From the NCBI GenBank assembly GCA_028283825.1, contig JAPWJW010000001.1:1488001-1552000 (forward strand): 64,000 bases of DNA, written 5' to 3'. A program made the position numbers and the translations under genes. Below are positions 55,075 to 63,857 of this stretch, piece after piece. The first letter of the stretch is position 1; every line of letters begins with the position of its first letter. The DNA comes from Azospirillaceae bacterium (lineage in GTDB: Bacteria; Pseudomonadota; Alphaproteobacteria; Azospirillales; Azospirillaceae). The notes under the pieces are model-generated. The model saw nothing but the letters and a program-made list of their open reading frames with translations, was not told the DNA's origin and searched no databases.

Positions 55075-56414
55075 TGCCTTTCCTCAAGCGACAAGACGCG
55101 ATGGCCACGACCCTTACGCCCATTTTCGCCGCCGGTCCCGTGGGGCGGGCCCCCTCATCCTTGCGCCGCATCCTGGCGCAGGGGACGCTGGCCGGTGTCA
55201 TGGCGCTGGGCCTTGCCGCCTGCGGCAGCCGGCCGGAACCGGCACCGGTGATCTCGCCCCCGCCGGCCCCCAGCAACGTCATCTTCGTGTCGCGGGGGGA
55301 GACGATCTATGACGTCGCCAAGCGCTACAACGTGCCGCTGCGCGACCTGATAGAGGAAAACCATCTGGAGCCGCCCTACACGGTGGCCCCGGGTCAGCGG
55401 CTGTTCGTGCCCACGCCGCGTAGCTATGTGGTCAAGCCGGGCGACACGCTGTACGGCATCGCCCGTACCTTCAATGTCGACAGCAGTGAGCTGGCGCGGC
55501 TGAACGCCATGGGCCCGCCCTATCTGCTGCGCGTGGGCCAGACGCTGAACCTGCCGCGTCCCGCCGGCGCCCCTCCGGGCCCCATGACGGCGCCGCAGCC
55601 GGGGTACGCGCCCAATACCACCGTGGCCGGCGGTCCCCCGCCGGTGACCGCGGCGCCGGCGTCCCGTGGCCCCGTCACCGCCGCCCCCGTGCCGCCGGTG
55701 ACGGGCGCCCCGCGCCGGGCGGTGGAAAGCCAGCAGCTGGCCACAGCGCCGGCCACCGCCGCGCCGCCCGCGTCCGCCCCGAACGTGGGCAGCAACGGGG
55801 CCGCCATCCCGCCGGGCGCCACGGCCGCCCCGTCCGCGCGCTGGGCGCCGGTGACGCCGGGTTCTTCCTCCGAGCCGACGTCCGACGGTGCGCCGGCACC
55901 TCAGCCCGCCAGCCCGCCGCCCAGCCGGTCGCCGGCGGTGGTGGCCGCGGCGCCGATCACGCCCGCCCCCAGCGCTCCGCCGCCGCCGGCGGCCGTGCCG
56001 GACGCGCCGGCGCCCACCAGGGGGGCGCGTTTCCTGTGGCCGGTGACGGGCCAGGTCATCTCCGCCCACGGCGCCAAGCCGGGCGGGCAGTACAACGACG
56101 GCATCAACATCGCGGCACCGGCCGGCACGCCGGTGGTGGCGGCCGATGGCGGCGTGGTGAAGTACGCCGGCAACCAGCTGCGCGGCTTCGGCAACCTGGT
56201 CCTGATCCAGCATGCCGACGGCATGGTCACGGCCTATGCCCAGCTGGACCAGATCCAGGTGGAGGCCAACGCCAAGGTGGCGCGCGGCCAGCGCATCGGC
56301 ACCGTGGGGGCGACCGGCAACGTCACCAGCCCGCAGCTGCACTTCGAGGTGCGCCAGGGCAGCAAGGTGCTTGATCCCATGGATGTTTTGGATGGTGGCA
56401 AGGCTGGGCGCTGA
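55074..56414 (+). CDS. nlpD: LysM/LytM-domain lipoprotein, NlpD-like amidase activator
   Basis: Envelope lipoprotein of 446 residues. The start ATG 55074 overlaps the pcm stop; ATG 55101 is an alternative. A lipobox LGLAAC lies at about residue 45. Two LysM peptidoglycan-binding domains follow (VSRGETIYDVAKRYNVPL and VKPGDTLYGIARTFNVDS), then a 170-residue Pro/Ala-rich linker and a C-terminal M23/LytM domain. The zinc ligands of active M23 enzymes are altered: the HxxxD site reads YNDGINIA and the HxL site reads AYAQL, with only LHFEV partly kept. That is the hallmark of NlpD/EnvC-type activators of cell-wall amidases rather than peptidases. It should act in septal cell-wall splitting. Confidence 0.88.
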   Translation: MPFLKRQDAMATTLTPIFAAGPVGRAPSSLRRILAQGTLAGVMALGLAACGSRPEPAPVISPPPAPSNVIFVSRGETIYDVAKRYNVPLRDLIEENHLEPPYTVAPGQRLFVPTPRSYVVKPGDTLYGIARTFNVDSSELARLNAMGPPYLLRVGQTLNLPRPAGAPPGPMTAPQPGYAPNTTVAGGPPPVTAAPASRGPVTAAPVPPVTGAPRRAVESQQLATAPATAAPPASAPNVGSNGAAIPPGATAAPSARWAPVTPGSSSEPTSDGAPAPQPASPPPSRSPAVVAAAPITPAPSAPPPPAAVPDAPAPTRGARFLWPVTGQVISAHGAKPGGQYNDGINIAAPAGTPVVAADGGVVKYAGNQLRGFGNLVLIQHADGMVTAYAQLDQIQVEANAKVARGQRIGTVGATGNVTSPQLHFEVRQGSKVLDPMDVLDGGKAGR

Positions 56415-56454
56415 CCCGGTCATCCCTGCCTAGCCAATAGGGTAATGTTTGCAA

Positions 56455-56487
56455 AAGGGCGGCAGAAATTGCCGCCCTACTTTTTTG
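56455..56487 (+). terminator. terminator behind the LytM lipoprotein gene
   Basis: AGGGCGGCA (56456-56464) pairs with TGCCGCCCT (56470-56478), followed by ACTTTTTT. It ends the tat-serS-surE-pcm unit. Confidence 0.88.
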
Positions 56488-56539
56488 TACCGTTTGCAAA
56501 TTTACGAATGATTCCAGTGCCATATTCCAAAGGACCAAT

Positions 56540-56555
56540 TGGCCCGGGGTTTGCG
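56540..56555 (+). promoter_or_regulatory. sigma-54 promoter of flgK-flgL
   Basis: TGGCCCGGGGTTTGCG fits the -24/-12 consensus TGGCACG-N4-TTGC, with GG and GC at the right distance. The start of transcription would be near 56567, leaving a leader of about 60 nt before flgK. Confidence 0.8.
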
Positions 56556-56625
56556 ACTAGGGGAAACGGATCGGCCATGGTGGTCGGTCCCCTGCGCGGA
56601 AGCCCCCGCCCCGAGGCCAGGTCCC

Positions 56626-58032
56626 ATGAGCTTGTTCAGCGCGCTGAGTTCGGCCGCCAACAGCCTGAATGTCATTCAGGCCGGCATCCAGGTCATCTCA
56701 GACAACATGAACAACGCCAACAGCCCGACGGCGACGAAACATTCGGTTTCGCAGACGACGGACCCGTTGAGTGGCGTCAGCATCGCGCAGTACTCGCGCT
56801 CGGTGGACGTCGCCCTACAGGCGCAGCTTCAGGGCACCACCTCCGAAAACGGCATGCAGCAGGTGCTGTCGCAATATATGAGCCAGGTCTCGGACCTGAT
56901 GGGCAGCACCTCGTCCAGTGCGGCCGGCGACAGCGCCACCCCTAAGCTGACCCAGGCGTTCCAGGACTTCACCTCGTCCTTGCAGGACCTGTCGGCTTCC
57001 CCGGAAAGTGCGGTGGCGCAAAGCCAGGTGGTGCAGAAGGCCCAGGCCCTGGTCCAGACCATCCACGACCTGTCGGCCGGCGTCCAGCAGATGGAAGTCC
57101 AGGCCAAGTCGGACATCACCCAGACGGTGAAGCAGGTCAACAGCGACCTGACCCAGATCGATCAGCTGAACGCCACCATCGCGTCGCTGAAGGCTAAGAA
57201 CCAGCCCACGGCGCAGTTCGAGGACCAGCGCGACGCCACCCTGGCCGACCTGTCGTCCTTGATCAGCGTGCGCACCACGGTGCGCGACAACGGTTCCATC
57301 GCCGTGTTCACCCCCACCGGCGCCACGCTGGTGGACGGGACGGCGACGCAGCTGAGTTACGACGGCAAGGTGATCTCGGGCGCCGGCGGCGCCGACATCA
57401 CCAGCGCCATCACCAGCGGCAAGCTGGGCGGCCTGCTGGACCTGGTGGCGGACAGCTCGCCCGCCGCCGCCAGTTCCGACCCGTCGACCGAAGTGTTCCG
57501 CAAGCTGCAATCGCAGCTGGACGCCATCGCCGGCTCCCTGACGGGCACGACCAAGACGGGTGAGCCGACCAGCATCACCGACGCCTACAACAACGCCACC
57601 CCGGTGAAGGATGGCGAGCTGGCCGGCGGCCTGTTCACCGGTAGCGACGCCGGCACGCTGACCCTGAACAAGAGCCTGGTGAACGGCACCAAGACCATCA
57701 AGGCGTCGGCCATCAACGGCATGGTCTCCGCCATGACCGCCACCGGCCGCACGCTGACCGCCGACGGGCTGACGCTGAACGATGTCAGCTACGGCGGCAT
57801 GGCCGACGGCGTCGCCACCAACTGGTCCGTCATCCAGTCCAACATCAACACCCAGGCGACCACCACCTCATCCTTCATGACCACGCTGCAGACCCGCTAC
57901 TCCGGGTCCACCGGCGTCAACATGGATGAGGAGGTGGCGAACCTGCAGGTCCTACAGCGCAACTACTCGGCCACCGCCCGCGTGATTTCCGTCATCGGGC
58001 AGATGTTCGACACGCTGGAGCAAGCGATATGA
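56626..58032 (+). CDS. flgK: flagellar hook-associated protein 1
   Basis: Forms the first junction layer between hook and filament. I chose ATG 56626; the upstream frame is not flagellar. The 468 residues start with the rod/hook-type N-terminal helix (LFSALSSAANSLNVIQAGIQVISDNMNNANSP) and end in the matching C-terminal helix (NMDEEVANLQVLQRNYSATARVISVIGQMFDTLEQA). Between them is the FlgK D1-type coiled region (TQTVKQVNSDLTQIDQLNATIASLKAK). It is a little shorter than enterobacterial FlgK. The stop overlaps flgL by four bases (ATGA). Confidence 0.92.
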   Translation: MSLFSALSSAANSLNVIQAGIQVISDNMNNANSPTATKHSVSQTTDPLSGVSIAQYSRSVDVALQAQLQGTTSENGMQQVLSQYMSQVSDLMGSTSSSAAGDSATPKLTQAFQDFTSSLQDLSASPESAVAQSQVVQKAQALVQTIHDLSAGVQQMEVQAKSDITQTVKQVNSDLTQIDQLNATIASLKAKNQPTAQFEDQRDATLADLSSLISVRTTVRDNGSIAVFTPTGATLVDGTATQLSYDGKVISGAGGADITSAITSGKLGGLLDLVADSSPAAASSDPSTEVFRKLQSQLDAIAGSLTGTTKTGEPTSITDAYNNATPVKDGELAGGLFTGSDAGTLTLNKSLVNGTKTIKASAINGMVSAMTATGRTLTADGLTLNDVSYGGMADGVATNWSVIQSNINTQATTTSSFMTTLQTRYSGSTGVNMDEEVANLQVLQRNYSATARVISVIGQMFDTLEQAI

Positions 58033-60182
58033 CGATTTCCCGCGTCAGCAGTTATTCGAGCTATCTGTCCAGCCTGAACGGCATGAACGGCACGACGTCG
58101 TCGCTGGCGGAACTGCAGCAGCAGTTCACCTCGGGCATCAAGTCGCAGAGCCTGGCCGACTACGGCGTCGATTCCGACCGGCTGCTGAACCTGAAGGCCG
58201 ACTACGCCCGGCGCACCGGTTATTCCAACGCCATCACCTCGTCCACCACGCTGGCGAACGCGACGGAGACGGCGCTGTCGTCGATGGAAACCATCGTCAG
58301 CAACCTGATGAGTTCGGCCAACATCCCGGCCGGCGCCGGCACGCCCACCGTGTCCGCGGTGACATCCTCCAACAACGGCAACCTGGGCATGGTGGTGGAT
58401 ACCGACAATTCGGTGTTCACCACGCCCGGCACCTACACCGTCAGCGCCGTGCCGTCCAAGACCGGCAAGTCCGGCAGCTACGACGTCACCGTGGCCGACG
58501 GCCTGGGCGGGGTTTCCACCAAGACCCTGAACCTCAGCACCGTTCCACCCGACGACGGCCAGCAGACCTTCCAGATGAGCGGCGGCCCCGGTGACGGCGC
58601 CACCGTCGCCCTGAACATCAGCACGCTGAAGGGCACGGGCAGCGCCAGCTTCACCGTCGCCTATCCCGACCTGTCGGCGCCCAAGGCGCTGCTGCAAGGG
58701 GCGCTGACCCAGCTGTCGGCCCTGCTGAACACCAAGGCGGGCGACCGCTACATCTTCTCCGGCGACCGCTACAGCACCGCGCCGGCCGGCGACCTGTCGG
58801 CCACCAAGCAGGTCAGCAAGGTGACCCTGAAGGGCACCCTGGGTGTGGCCAACGACACCTACGAGATGTATGTGGGCGACAAGCGCTACACCTACGTCAC
58901 GACGGGCAATGAAACCAGCATGTCCGACATCATGAACGGGCTGGCATCGCAGATCAACGGGCCCAACCAGACGCTGATCGCCCAGGGCAAGCCGGCCGAC
59001 CCGCCGATCATCGCCTCGGTTACCGGCAACGTCCTGACGCTGACCGGCATCAACGCCGGCTACAACTTCAACGTTTCGTCCCAGGTCTACACCCAGCCGT
59101 CCTACAACAATTCCGTCGCCGGTGCCGCCACGCCGGCCGACCCCGGCTACAGCACCTATCCCAGCCACACCGCCGACGACGGCGCCTACGCGCAGTACAC
59201 CTCGCAGCTGGCGGTCACCGCCGACCCCACCGCCGTGCCGCCGGTGACCGGGCAGCCGCAGATCGACCAGGTGAACCTCAACGGCACCAGCGTCGATGTG
59301 GGCGACGTCTTCACCGTCACCATGGGCAACCGCAACACCGTCACGGTGACCAGCGACGACGCCAACCCGGCCAACAACGTGCAGTACGACACGGTGGATG
59401 GCCCGACCACCTACAGCTACGTCATGAACGCCGCCGATGTCGCCGCCGCCAAGGCCGACCCCAACGGCCCCATGAACTACGTGACGCAGAAGCTGGCCGG
59501 TCTGGTCAACGCCGACCCCGCGGCATCGGCCGCCGCCACCGTCACCGCCAACCCGCCGGGCCAGGCCACGCTGACGCTGACCGGCAACGGTTCGCAGCGT
59601 TTCGCCACCACGGCGGTGGTGCAGAACAACAGCAACCAGAACACCATGACCTCGGTCACGCTGGCGCCGTTCCAGGACCCCACGTCCTTCAGCACCACGG
59701 TGACCAGCCCGCCCTACCTGGCCGTCTATGACAGCCAGTACACCAGCGGGGCGCAGAGCACCTCGGCCTATGCCACCAGCACGGTGAACGTGGACGACAA
59801 CCTCAGCGCCACCTACGGCGTCAGTTCAAACGACCCGGCCATCCAGACCCTGGTCATCGGCATCAAGCAGATGCTGTCCGCCGTCAACAATCCCGGCAGC
59901 TACACCGCGATGATGAGCACGGCGCGTTCCACCATCGCCTCGGCGCAGGACCAGTTGCGCCAGCTGGATGCCAGCACGGTGAACGCGCAGAGCATCCTGG
60001 CGACGGCGGCCACCAATCACACCAGCGCCATGACGGATACCGAAACCCAGATTGGCAACATCCAGAACGTCGACCCCACGACGGTCGCGGCCCAGTTGCA
60101 GGCTCTGATGAACCAGCAGAGCGGGGCCTACACCGTCGCCGGCAAGCTTGCTTCCCTGTCCCTCGTCAACTTCCTGAGCTAA
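58029..60182 (+). CDS. flgL: flagellar hook-filament junction protein 3 (FlgL-like), oversized
   Basis: Second junction layer and flagellin-related protein. The 717 residues are more than twice the usual 300. The N-terminal helix (SSYLSSLNGMNGTTSSLAELQQQFTSGIKSQSLADYG) and the C-terminal coiled helices from about residue 600 (MMSTARSTIASAQDQLRQLDASTVNAQS) are of the flagellin/FlgL type. The interior is Thr/Ser/Gly-rich beta structure, with two repeats at about 274-355 and 424-530 that resemble modules in FlgE. Translation is coupled to flgK. Confidence 0.86.
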   Translation: MTISRVSSYSSYLSSLNGMNGTTSSLAELQQQFTSGIKSQSLADYGVDSDRLLNLKADYARRTGYSNAITSSTTLANATETALSSMETIVSNLMSSANIPAGAGTPTVSAVTSSNNGNLGMVVDTDNSVFTTPGTYTVSAVPSKTGKSGSYDVTVADGLGGVSTKTLNLSTVPPDDGQQTFQMSGGPGDGATVALNISTLKGTGSASFTVAYPDLSAPKALLQGALTQLSALLNTKAGDRYIFSGDRYSTAPAGDLSATKQVSKVTLKGTLGVANDTYEMYVGDKRYTYVTTGNETSMSDIMNGLASQINGPNQTLIAQGKPADPPIIASVTGNVLTLTGINAGYNFNVSSQVYTQPSYNNSVAGAATPADPGYSTYPSHTADDGAYAQYTSQLAVTADPTAVPPVTGQPQIDQVNLNGTSVDVGDVFTVTMGNRNTVTVTSDDANPANNVQYDTVDGPTTYSYVMNAADVAAAKADPNGPMNYVTQKLAGLVNADPAASAAATVTANPPGQATLTLTGNGSQRFATTAVVQNNSNQNTMTSVTLAPFQDPTSFSTTVTSPPYLAVYDSQYTSGAQSTSAYATSTVNVDDNLSATYGVSSNDPAIQTLVIGIKQMLSAVNNPGSYTAMMSTARSTIASAQDQLRQLDASTVNAQSILATAATNHTSAMTDTETQIGNIQNVDPTTVAAQLQALMNQQSGAYTVAGKLASLSLVNFLS

Positions 60183-60193
60183 GGAGATCACCC

Positions 60194-60490
60194 ATGAACG
60201 CCTTCACCACCACCGAAGATTTCGTCGCCGCCGGCCTGTCCGCCAACGCCGGCCTGTCGGGCGGCATGAACGACGAGGCCCAGCGGGCCCGCCTGTTCGA
60301 CCAGTTCAACGCCTATTGGGTCAACGCCGCCAGCGAAGGCGTCCCCTACGACACCATCGGCACCATGTCGGTGATGGCCTCCATCTACGGCATCCTGGCC
60401 AAGTACGGCAAGACCACCACCGCCGAATACCTGGAAATCATGGCCGAGAGCGTGCGCTCCGGCGAATTCTCGGTGCAGCCCAACGTCTGA
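60194..60490 (+). CDS. 98-residue protein of unknown function, hook operon
   Basis: I do not recognise this protein. It follows flgL by 11 nt with a perfect ribosome site AAGGAG and is therefore a real, probably co-transcribed gene. The sequence is mostly helical and moderately acidic (EDFVAAGLSANAGLSGGMND, then LFDQFNAYWVNAASEGVPYD, and YGKTTTAEYLEIMAESVRSG). It has no signal peptide, membrane helix or cysteine. Size and place would suit a flagellar chaperone or regulator such as FlaF/FlbT-like proteins, but no such motif is visible. Confidence 0.75.
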   Translation: MNAFTTTEDFVAAGLSANAGLSGGMNDEAQRARLFDQFNAYWVNAASEGVPYDTIGTMSVMASIYGILAKYGKTTTAEYLEIMAESVRSGEFSVQPNV

Positions 60491-60540
60491 TACCCGGTCT
60501 CCCGCGCGTTAGGGCCTTGATCGGGCCCGCAGGAACCGAC

Positions 60541-60596
60541 CAGGAAGGGCCGGATCAATCTCCCGACAAGGGCAGGTTGATCCGGCCTTCCTTGTT
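60541..60596 (+). terminator. terminator behind the flgK-flgL unit
   Basis: AGGAAGGGCCGGATCAA (60542-60558) pairs with TTGATCCGGCCTTCCT (60577-60592) with one unpaired base. It is followed by TGTTTCTG, a weak T tract, but the stem is very long. Confidence 0.7.
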
Positions 60597-60886
60597 TCTG
60601 GGGCCCCGATTTCAAAGGACGACTTGGGAGGCCGACCGGGCAGAAACAGCCGGGCGGCCAGGGCCGGTAGGAAAAAACGCCCCATCCCGGCAGGTCTTGC
60701 CAGGCGGCATTTCCGGCCCTGCGGCAACGGCATCGACGTGGACGGTGGGCGCGAAAAATCATGCGGCGGGGGAATGGGCTTAAGGTCCGGCAACGCCGAA
60801 TGAATCCAAGCACTTATGTAAGTGTATGTCTGGATTTTTCATATTCTTCAGGAAAGCTCGGGGCCGCGGGCAAAATCTTCGCAAAC

Positions 60887-60902
60887 TGGCATCCATCTTG
60901 CT
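60887..60902 (+). promoter_or_regulatory. sigma-54 promoter of flgE
   Basis: TGGCATCCATCTTGCT matches the -24/-12 pattern TGGCAYR-N4-TTGCW exactly in spacing and nearly in sequence. Transcription would start near 60914, 35 nt before the flgE ATG. Confidence 0.85.
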
Positions 60903-60948
60903 TTCCAGAACACGCAGATACGCAACCGCTCTTCTGGGAGCCAGCACC

Positions 60949-63669
60949 ATGAGCATTTTCGGCTCGATGTCCGTCGGTATTTCCGGTTTGCAGGCGCAGT
61001 CCACCGCGCTCAGCAACGTTTCCGACAACATCGCCAACGCCCAGACGACGGGCTTCAAGCGCATCGACACATCGTTCGAATCCCTGGTCATCCAGGCCAA
61101 CGCCAACAATTACCAGGCGGGCGGTGTGCAGGCGCGTCCCGACTATGTGAACAGCGTGTCGGGCACCATCTCGACCTCGGACACCGCGACCAACATCGCC
61201 ATCCGCGGCAACGGCTTCTTCAGCGTCAGCAAGCTGACCACCGTCAATGGCGACACCACCGCCTCGACGGAGCGGTACTATACCCGCGACGGCAGCTTCG
61301 CGCTGAATTCCAACCGCATCCTGGTGAACAATTCCGGCTTCGCGCTGAACGGTTTCGCGTATGACTCGACGACGGGTCTGTACGCGACTTCCAGCACCCC
61401 GGTGCAGGTGACATCGGACATCGATAGCCCGGTGCCCACCAAGGAAATCGACCTGAAGGCCAACCTGCCGACCGATCCCAGCGGGGCCATCACGCCCACG
61501 CAGATCCAGGTCTATGACAGCGCCGGCACGGCCCATAACGTGAACCTGACCTGGCGCCAGGGCACGACCGACGGCACCTGGCAGTTGGGCGTCACCGCCG
61601 ACGGCAGCCAGGGGTCCCAGCCCATCCAGTCGCTGCTCAGCACCGGCTTCCCCGCCGCGGTCAATGAATCCAGTTTGCTGGTCGGCAAGAACGACCGCGC
61701 CCAGGTCACCGATGTGACCTTCGCCACCGCCGCGACCTCGCCCCTGGTGGGCTTCAACATCGGCGACACCTATTCGGTGGTGGTGAACGGCACCACCTAC
61801 AGCCAGAGCATCACCAGCGCCAACGCCGCGCAGTTCAGCTCGATGAAGGATGTCGCCCAGGCGATCGCCGACCAGGTCAACGGCGCCGACACCTCGGCCG
61901 GCGTGCTGGCGACCGTGACCACGACCGGCGCCCTGCGGCTGACGGCCAAGACGGCCGGCACGGCGTTCACGCTGGACCAGAGCGTCTCCGCCGGCGCCAT
62001 CACCACCCATTCGGTGACCACGAACACCACGACGACCGGGTCGGCAACGGCGTCGGCCCAGCAGGCCTCCACCTTCGTCGGCACCACCATCAACATCGAC
62101 GACGTCTATAAGATGACGGTGGCCGGCACCACGGTGTCGGTGACGGTGACGCCGCAGAACATCGGTTCACTGCAGAACATCTCCGGCGTGGCGCAGACCT
62201 TGGCGGCGCAGATCAACGCCAACGCCGGGCTGAACGCCAACTACGTCGCCTCCACCTCCAACGGCACGGTCACCGTGACCGCGCGGGCCTTGAACACGAC
62301 CTTCACCATGGGCGCGTCGGTGAAGGACTCCGCCGGCCTGACCAACACGGCCACCCAATCGACCTACACCGGCAACGTCACCGGGTCGAAGGAGGTTGAG
62401 AAGATCAGTATCACCGGGCAACCGGGTGACGTTGGCACGACCTACAGCATGACCATCCAGTCGCCGTCGGCGAAGACGGTGGATCCGGTCCAGACGCTGA
62501 ATGCGGGCGCGCCGACCACCTATACCTACGACTTCGCGTCGAAGTACCCGACGACGACGCCGGAGGTGGGGCAGCTGTACACGGTGACCCTGGGCACCTC
62601 GACCTACAATCTGCAGATGACCAATTCCAACATCGCGAACTATCCGGACGTGGCGTCGGTGGTGACCGACCTGGCGACCAAGATCGCGGCCGACACCAAC
62701 TCGCCCTTCTCGGTGACTTCGGGCACCGGCGGTGTGCTGACCCTGCAGACGCGCCAGAACGATGCCACCCTGGCCACCACCCAGGTGCTGCCCACCAGCT
62801 TCTCCCAGGCCATCAGCTACACGACTGACGGTACCGAGACCAGCCTGAGCGACATCACCGGCAAGCTGGCCGCCAAGATCAACGCCGTCTCGGGCATCCC
62901 GGTGCAGGCGACGGCGTCGGGCGGCACCATCACCCTGACGGGCAACACCGACAGCTCCGCCTTCTATACCAGCATCCCGCAGGGGACCAGCACCGACACC
63001 CCTGGCGTGGTGGTGGGCAAGACGCCCGGCCACATCAACCTGACCTTCGGCGGCACGCTGTCCGATGGCACCACCGCTGCCGCCGGCACGCTGAGCCACA
63101 TGGACACCGGCTCCGTCGGTACCGGCAACGCCACGGTCAGTGCCGACCAGAGCACGGACGCCACCGCGCAGGTCGGCTTCGATTTCGACTTCGGCTACGG
63201 CGCGCAGCACATCGTGCTGAACCTGGGCAACTTCGGTGAATCCTCAGGTTTGACGCAGTTCGACGGCACCAGCATCAACGTCACCTCCAAGGTGCAGGAC
63301 GGCAGCCCGGCCGGCACCTTCCAAGACGTGCAGATCAACGCCGACGGTACCGTGCTGGCCAACTACGACAACGGCCGCCAGCGCACCATCGCCAAGGTTC
63401 CGATCGTGCTGTTCAACAACCCGGACGCGCTGGGCCGTTCCACCGGCAACGTGTTCACCGAAACGGTGGACAGCGGCAAGGCCCGCTTCAACGACACCGG
63501 CGTCAACGGTGCCGGCGACATCGCCTCCAGCAGCCTGGAAGGGTCCAACGTCGACATCGCGGATGAATTCACCCAGTTGATCGTGGCGCAGCGGTCCTAC
63601 ACCGCCAACACCAAGGTCATCACCACCGCCGACGACCTGCTTCAGGACACCATCAACCTGAAGCGCTAA
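60949..63669 (+). CDS. flgE: flagellar hook protein, oversized
   Basis: Hook subunit of 906 residues, against about 400 in enterobacteria. ATG 60949 follows GGGAG. The N-terminal rod-type motif is SIFGSMSVGISGLQAQSTAL and SDNIANAQTTGFKR, followed by the flgE D1 region (ATNIAIRGNGFFSV) and FlgE-type KEIDLKANLPTDP. The C-terminal signature is ALGRSTGNVFTETVDSGKA, SLEGSNVDIADEFTQLIVAQRSYTANTKVITTADD. Between about 270 and 675 lie four beta-rich repeats of 55-80 residues that account for most of the extra length. Own sigma-54 promoter and terminator make it monocistronic. Confidence 0.93.
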   Translation: MSIFGSMSVGISGLQAQSTALSNVSDNIANAQTTGFKRIDTSFESLVIQANANNYQAGGVQARPDYVNSVSGTISTSDTATNIAIRGNGFFSVSKLTTVNGDTTASTERYYTRDGSFALNSNRILVNNSGFALNGFAYDSTTGLYATSSTPVQVTSDIDSPVPTKEIDLKANLPTDPSGAITPTQIQVYDSAGTAHNVNLTWRQGTTDGTWQLGVTADGSQGSQPIQSLLSTGFPAAVNESSLLVGKNDRAQVTDVTFATAATSPLVGFNIGDTYSVVVNGTTYSQSITSANAAQFSSMKDVAQAIADQVNGADTSAGVLATVTTTGALRLTAKTAGTAFTLDQSVSAGAITTHSVTTNTTTTGSATASAQQASTFVGTTINIDDVYKMTVAGTTVSVTVTPQNIGSLQNISGVAQTLAAQINANAGLNANYVASTSNGTVTVTARALNTTFTMGASVKDSAGLTNTATQSTYTGNVTGSKEVEKISITGQPGDVGTTYSMTIQSPSAKTVDPVQTLNAGAPTTYTYDFASKYPTTTPEVGQLYTVTLGTSTYNLQMTNSNIANYPDVASVVTDLATKIAADTNSPFSVTSGTGGVLTLQTRQNDATLATTQVLPTSFSQAISYTTDGTETSLSDITGKLAAKINAVSGIPVQATASGGTITLTGNTDSSAFYTSIPQGTSTDTPGVVVGKTPGHINLTFGGTLSDGTTAAAGTLSHMDTGSVGTGNATVSADQSTDATAQVGFDFDFGYGAQHIVLNLGNFGESSGLTQFDGTSINVTSKVQDGSPAGTFQDVQINADGTVLANYDNGRQRTIAKVPIVLFNNPDALGRSTGNVFTETVDSGKARFNDTGVNGAGDIASSSLEGSNVDIADEFTQLIVAQRSYTANTKVITTADDLLQDTINLKR

Positions 63670-63687
63670 CGGTTTGGGATCGGTAAA

Positions 63688-63735
63688 GGCCCCCGGGTGC
63701 TGCTCATTGTCGCGGCCCCGGGGGTTTTCTTTTGT
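63688..63735 (+). terminator. terminator behind flgE
   Basis: GCCCCCGGG pairs with CCCGGGGG across a loop of about 18 nt, followed by TTTTCTTTT. Confidence 0.8.
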
Positions 63736-63857
63736 CTCAAGGGCTTGGGATGGGACTGTCCGTTTGCGTGGGCGTGCGGCACCGGGCTTTCCCTTGCGTC
63801 GGGCCCGGCTTGGTGCTGGAATATTTGCATTATTAATAATAATGCGATCTTGCTGGC

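Larger units (their letters stand above)
60491..60948. other. 458-base region between the hook operon and flgE
   Basis: It contains a large stem-loop terminator (60541-60596), an AT-rich stretch near 60800-60850 with the palindrome CACTTATGTAAGTG (60811-60824), and a sigma-54 promoter (60887-60902). The part 60597-60780 shows no recognisable element. Confidence 0.6.
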
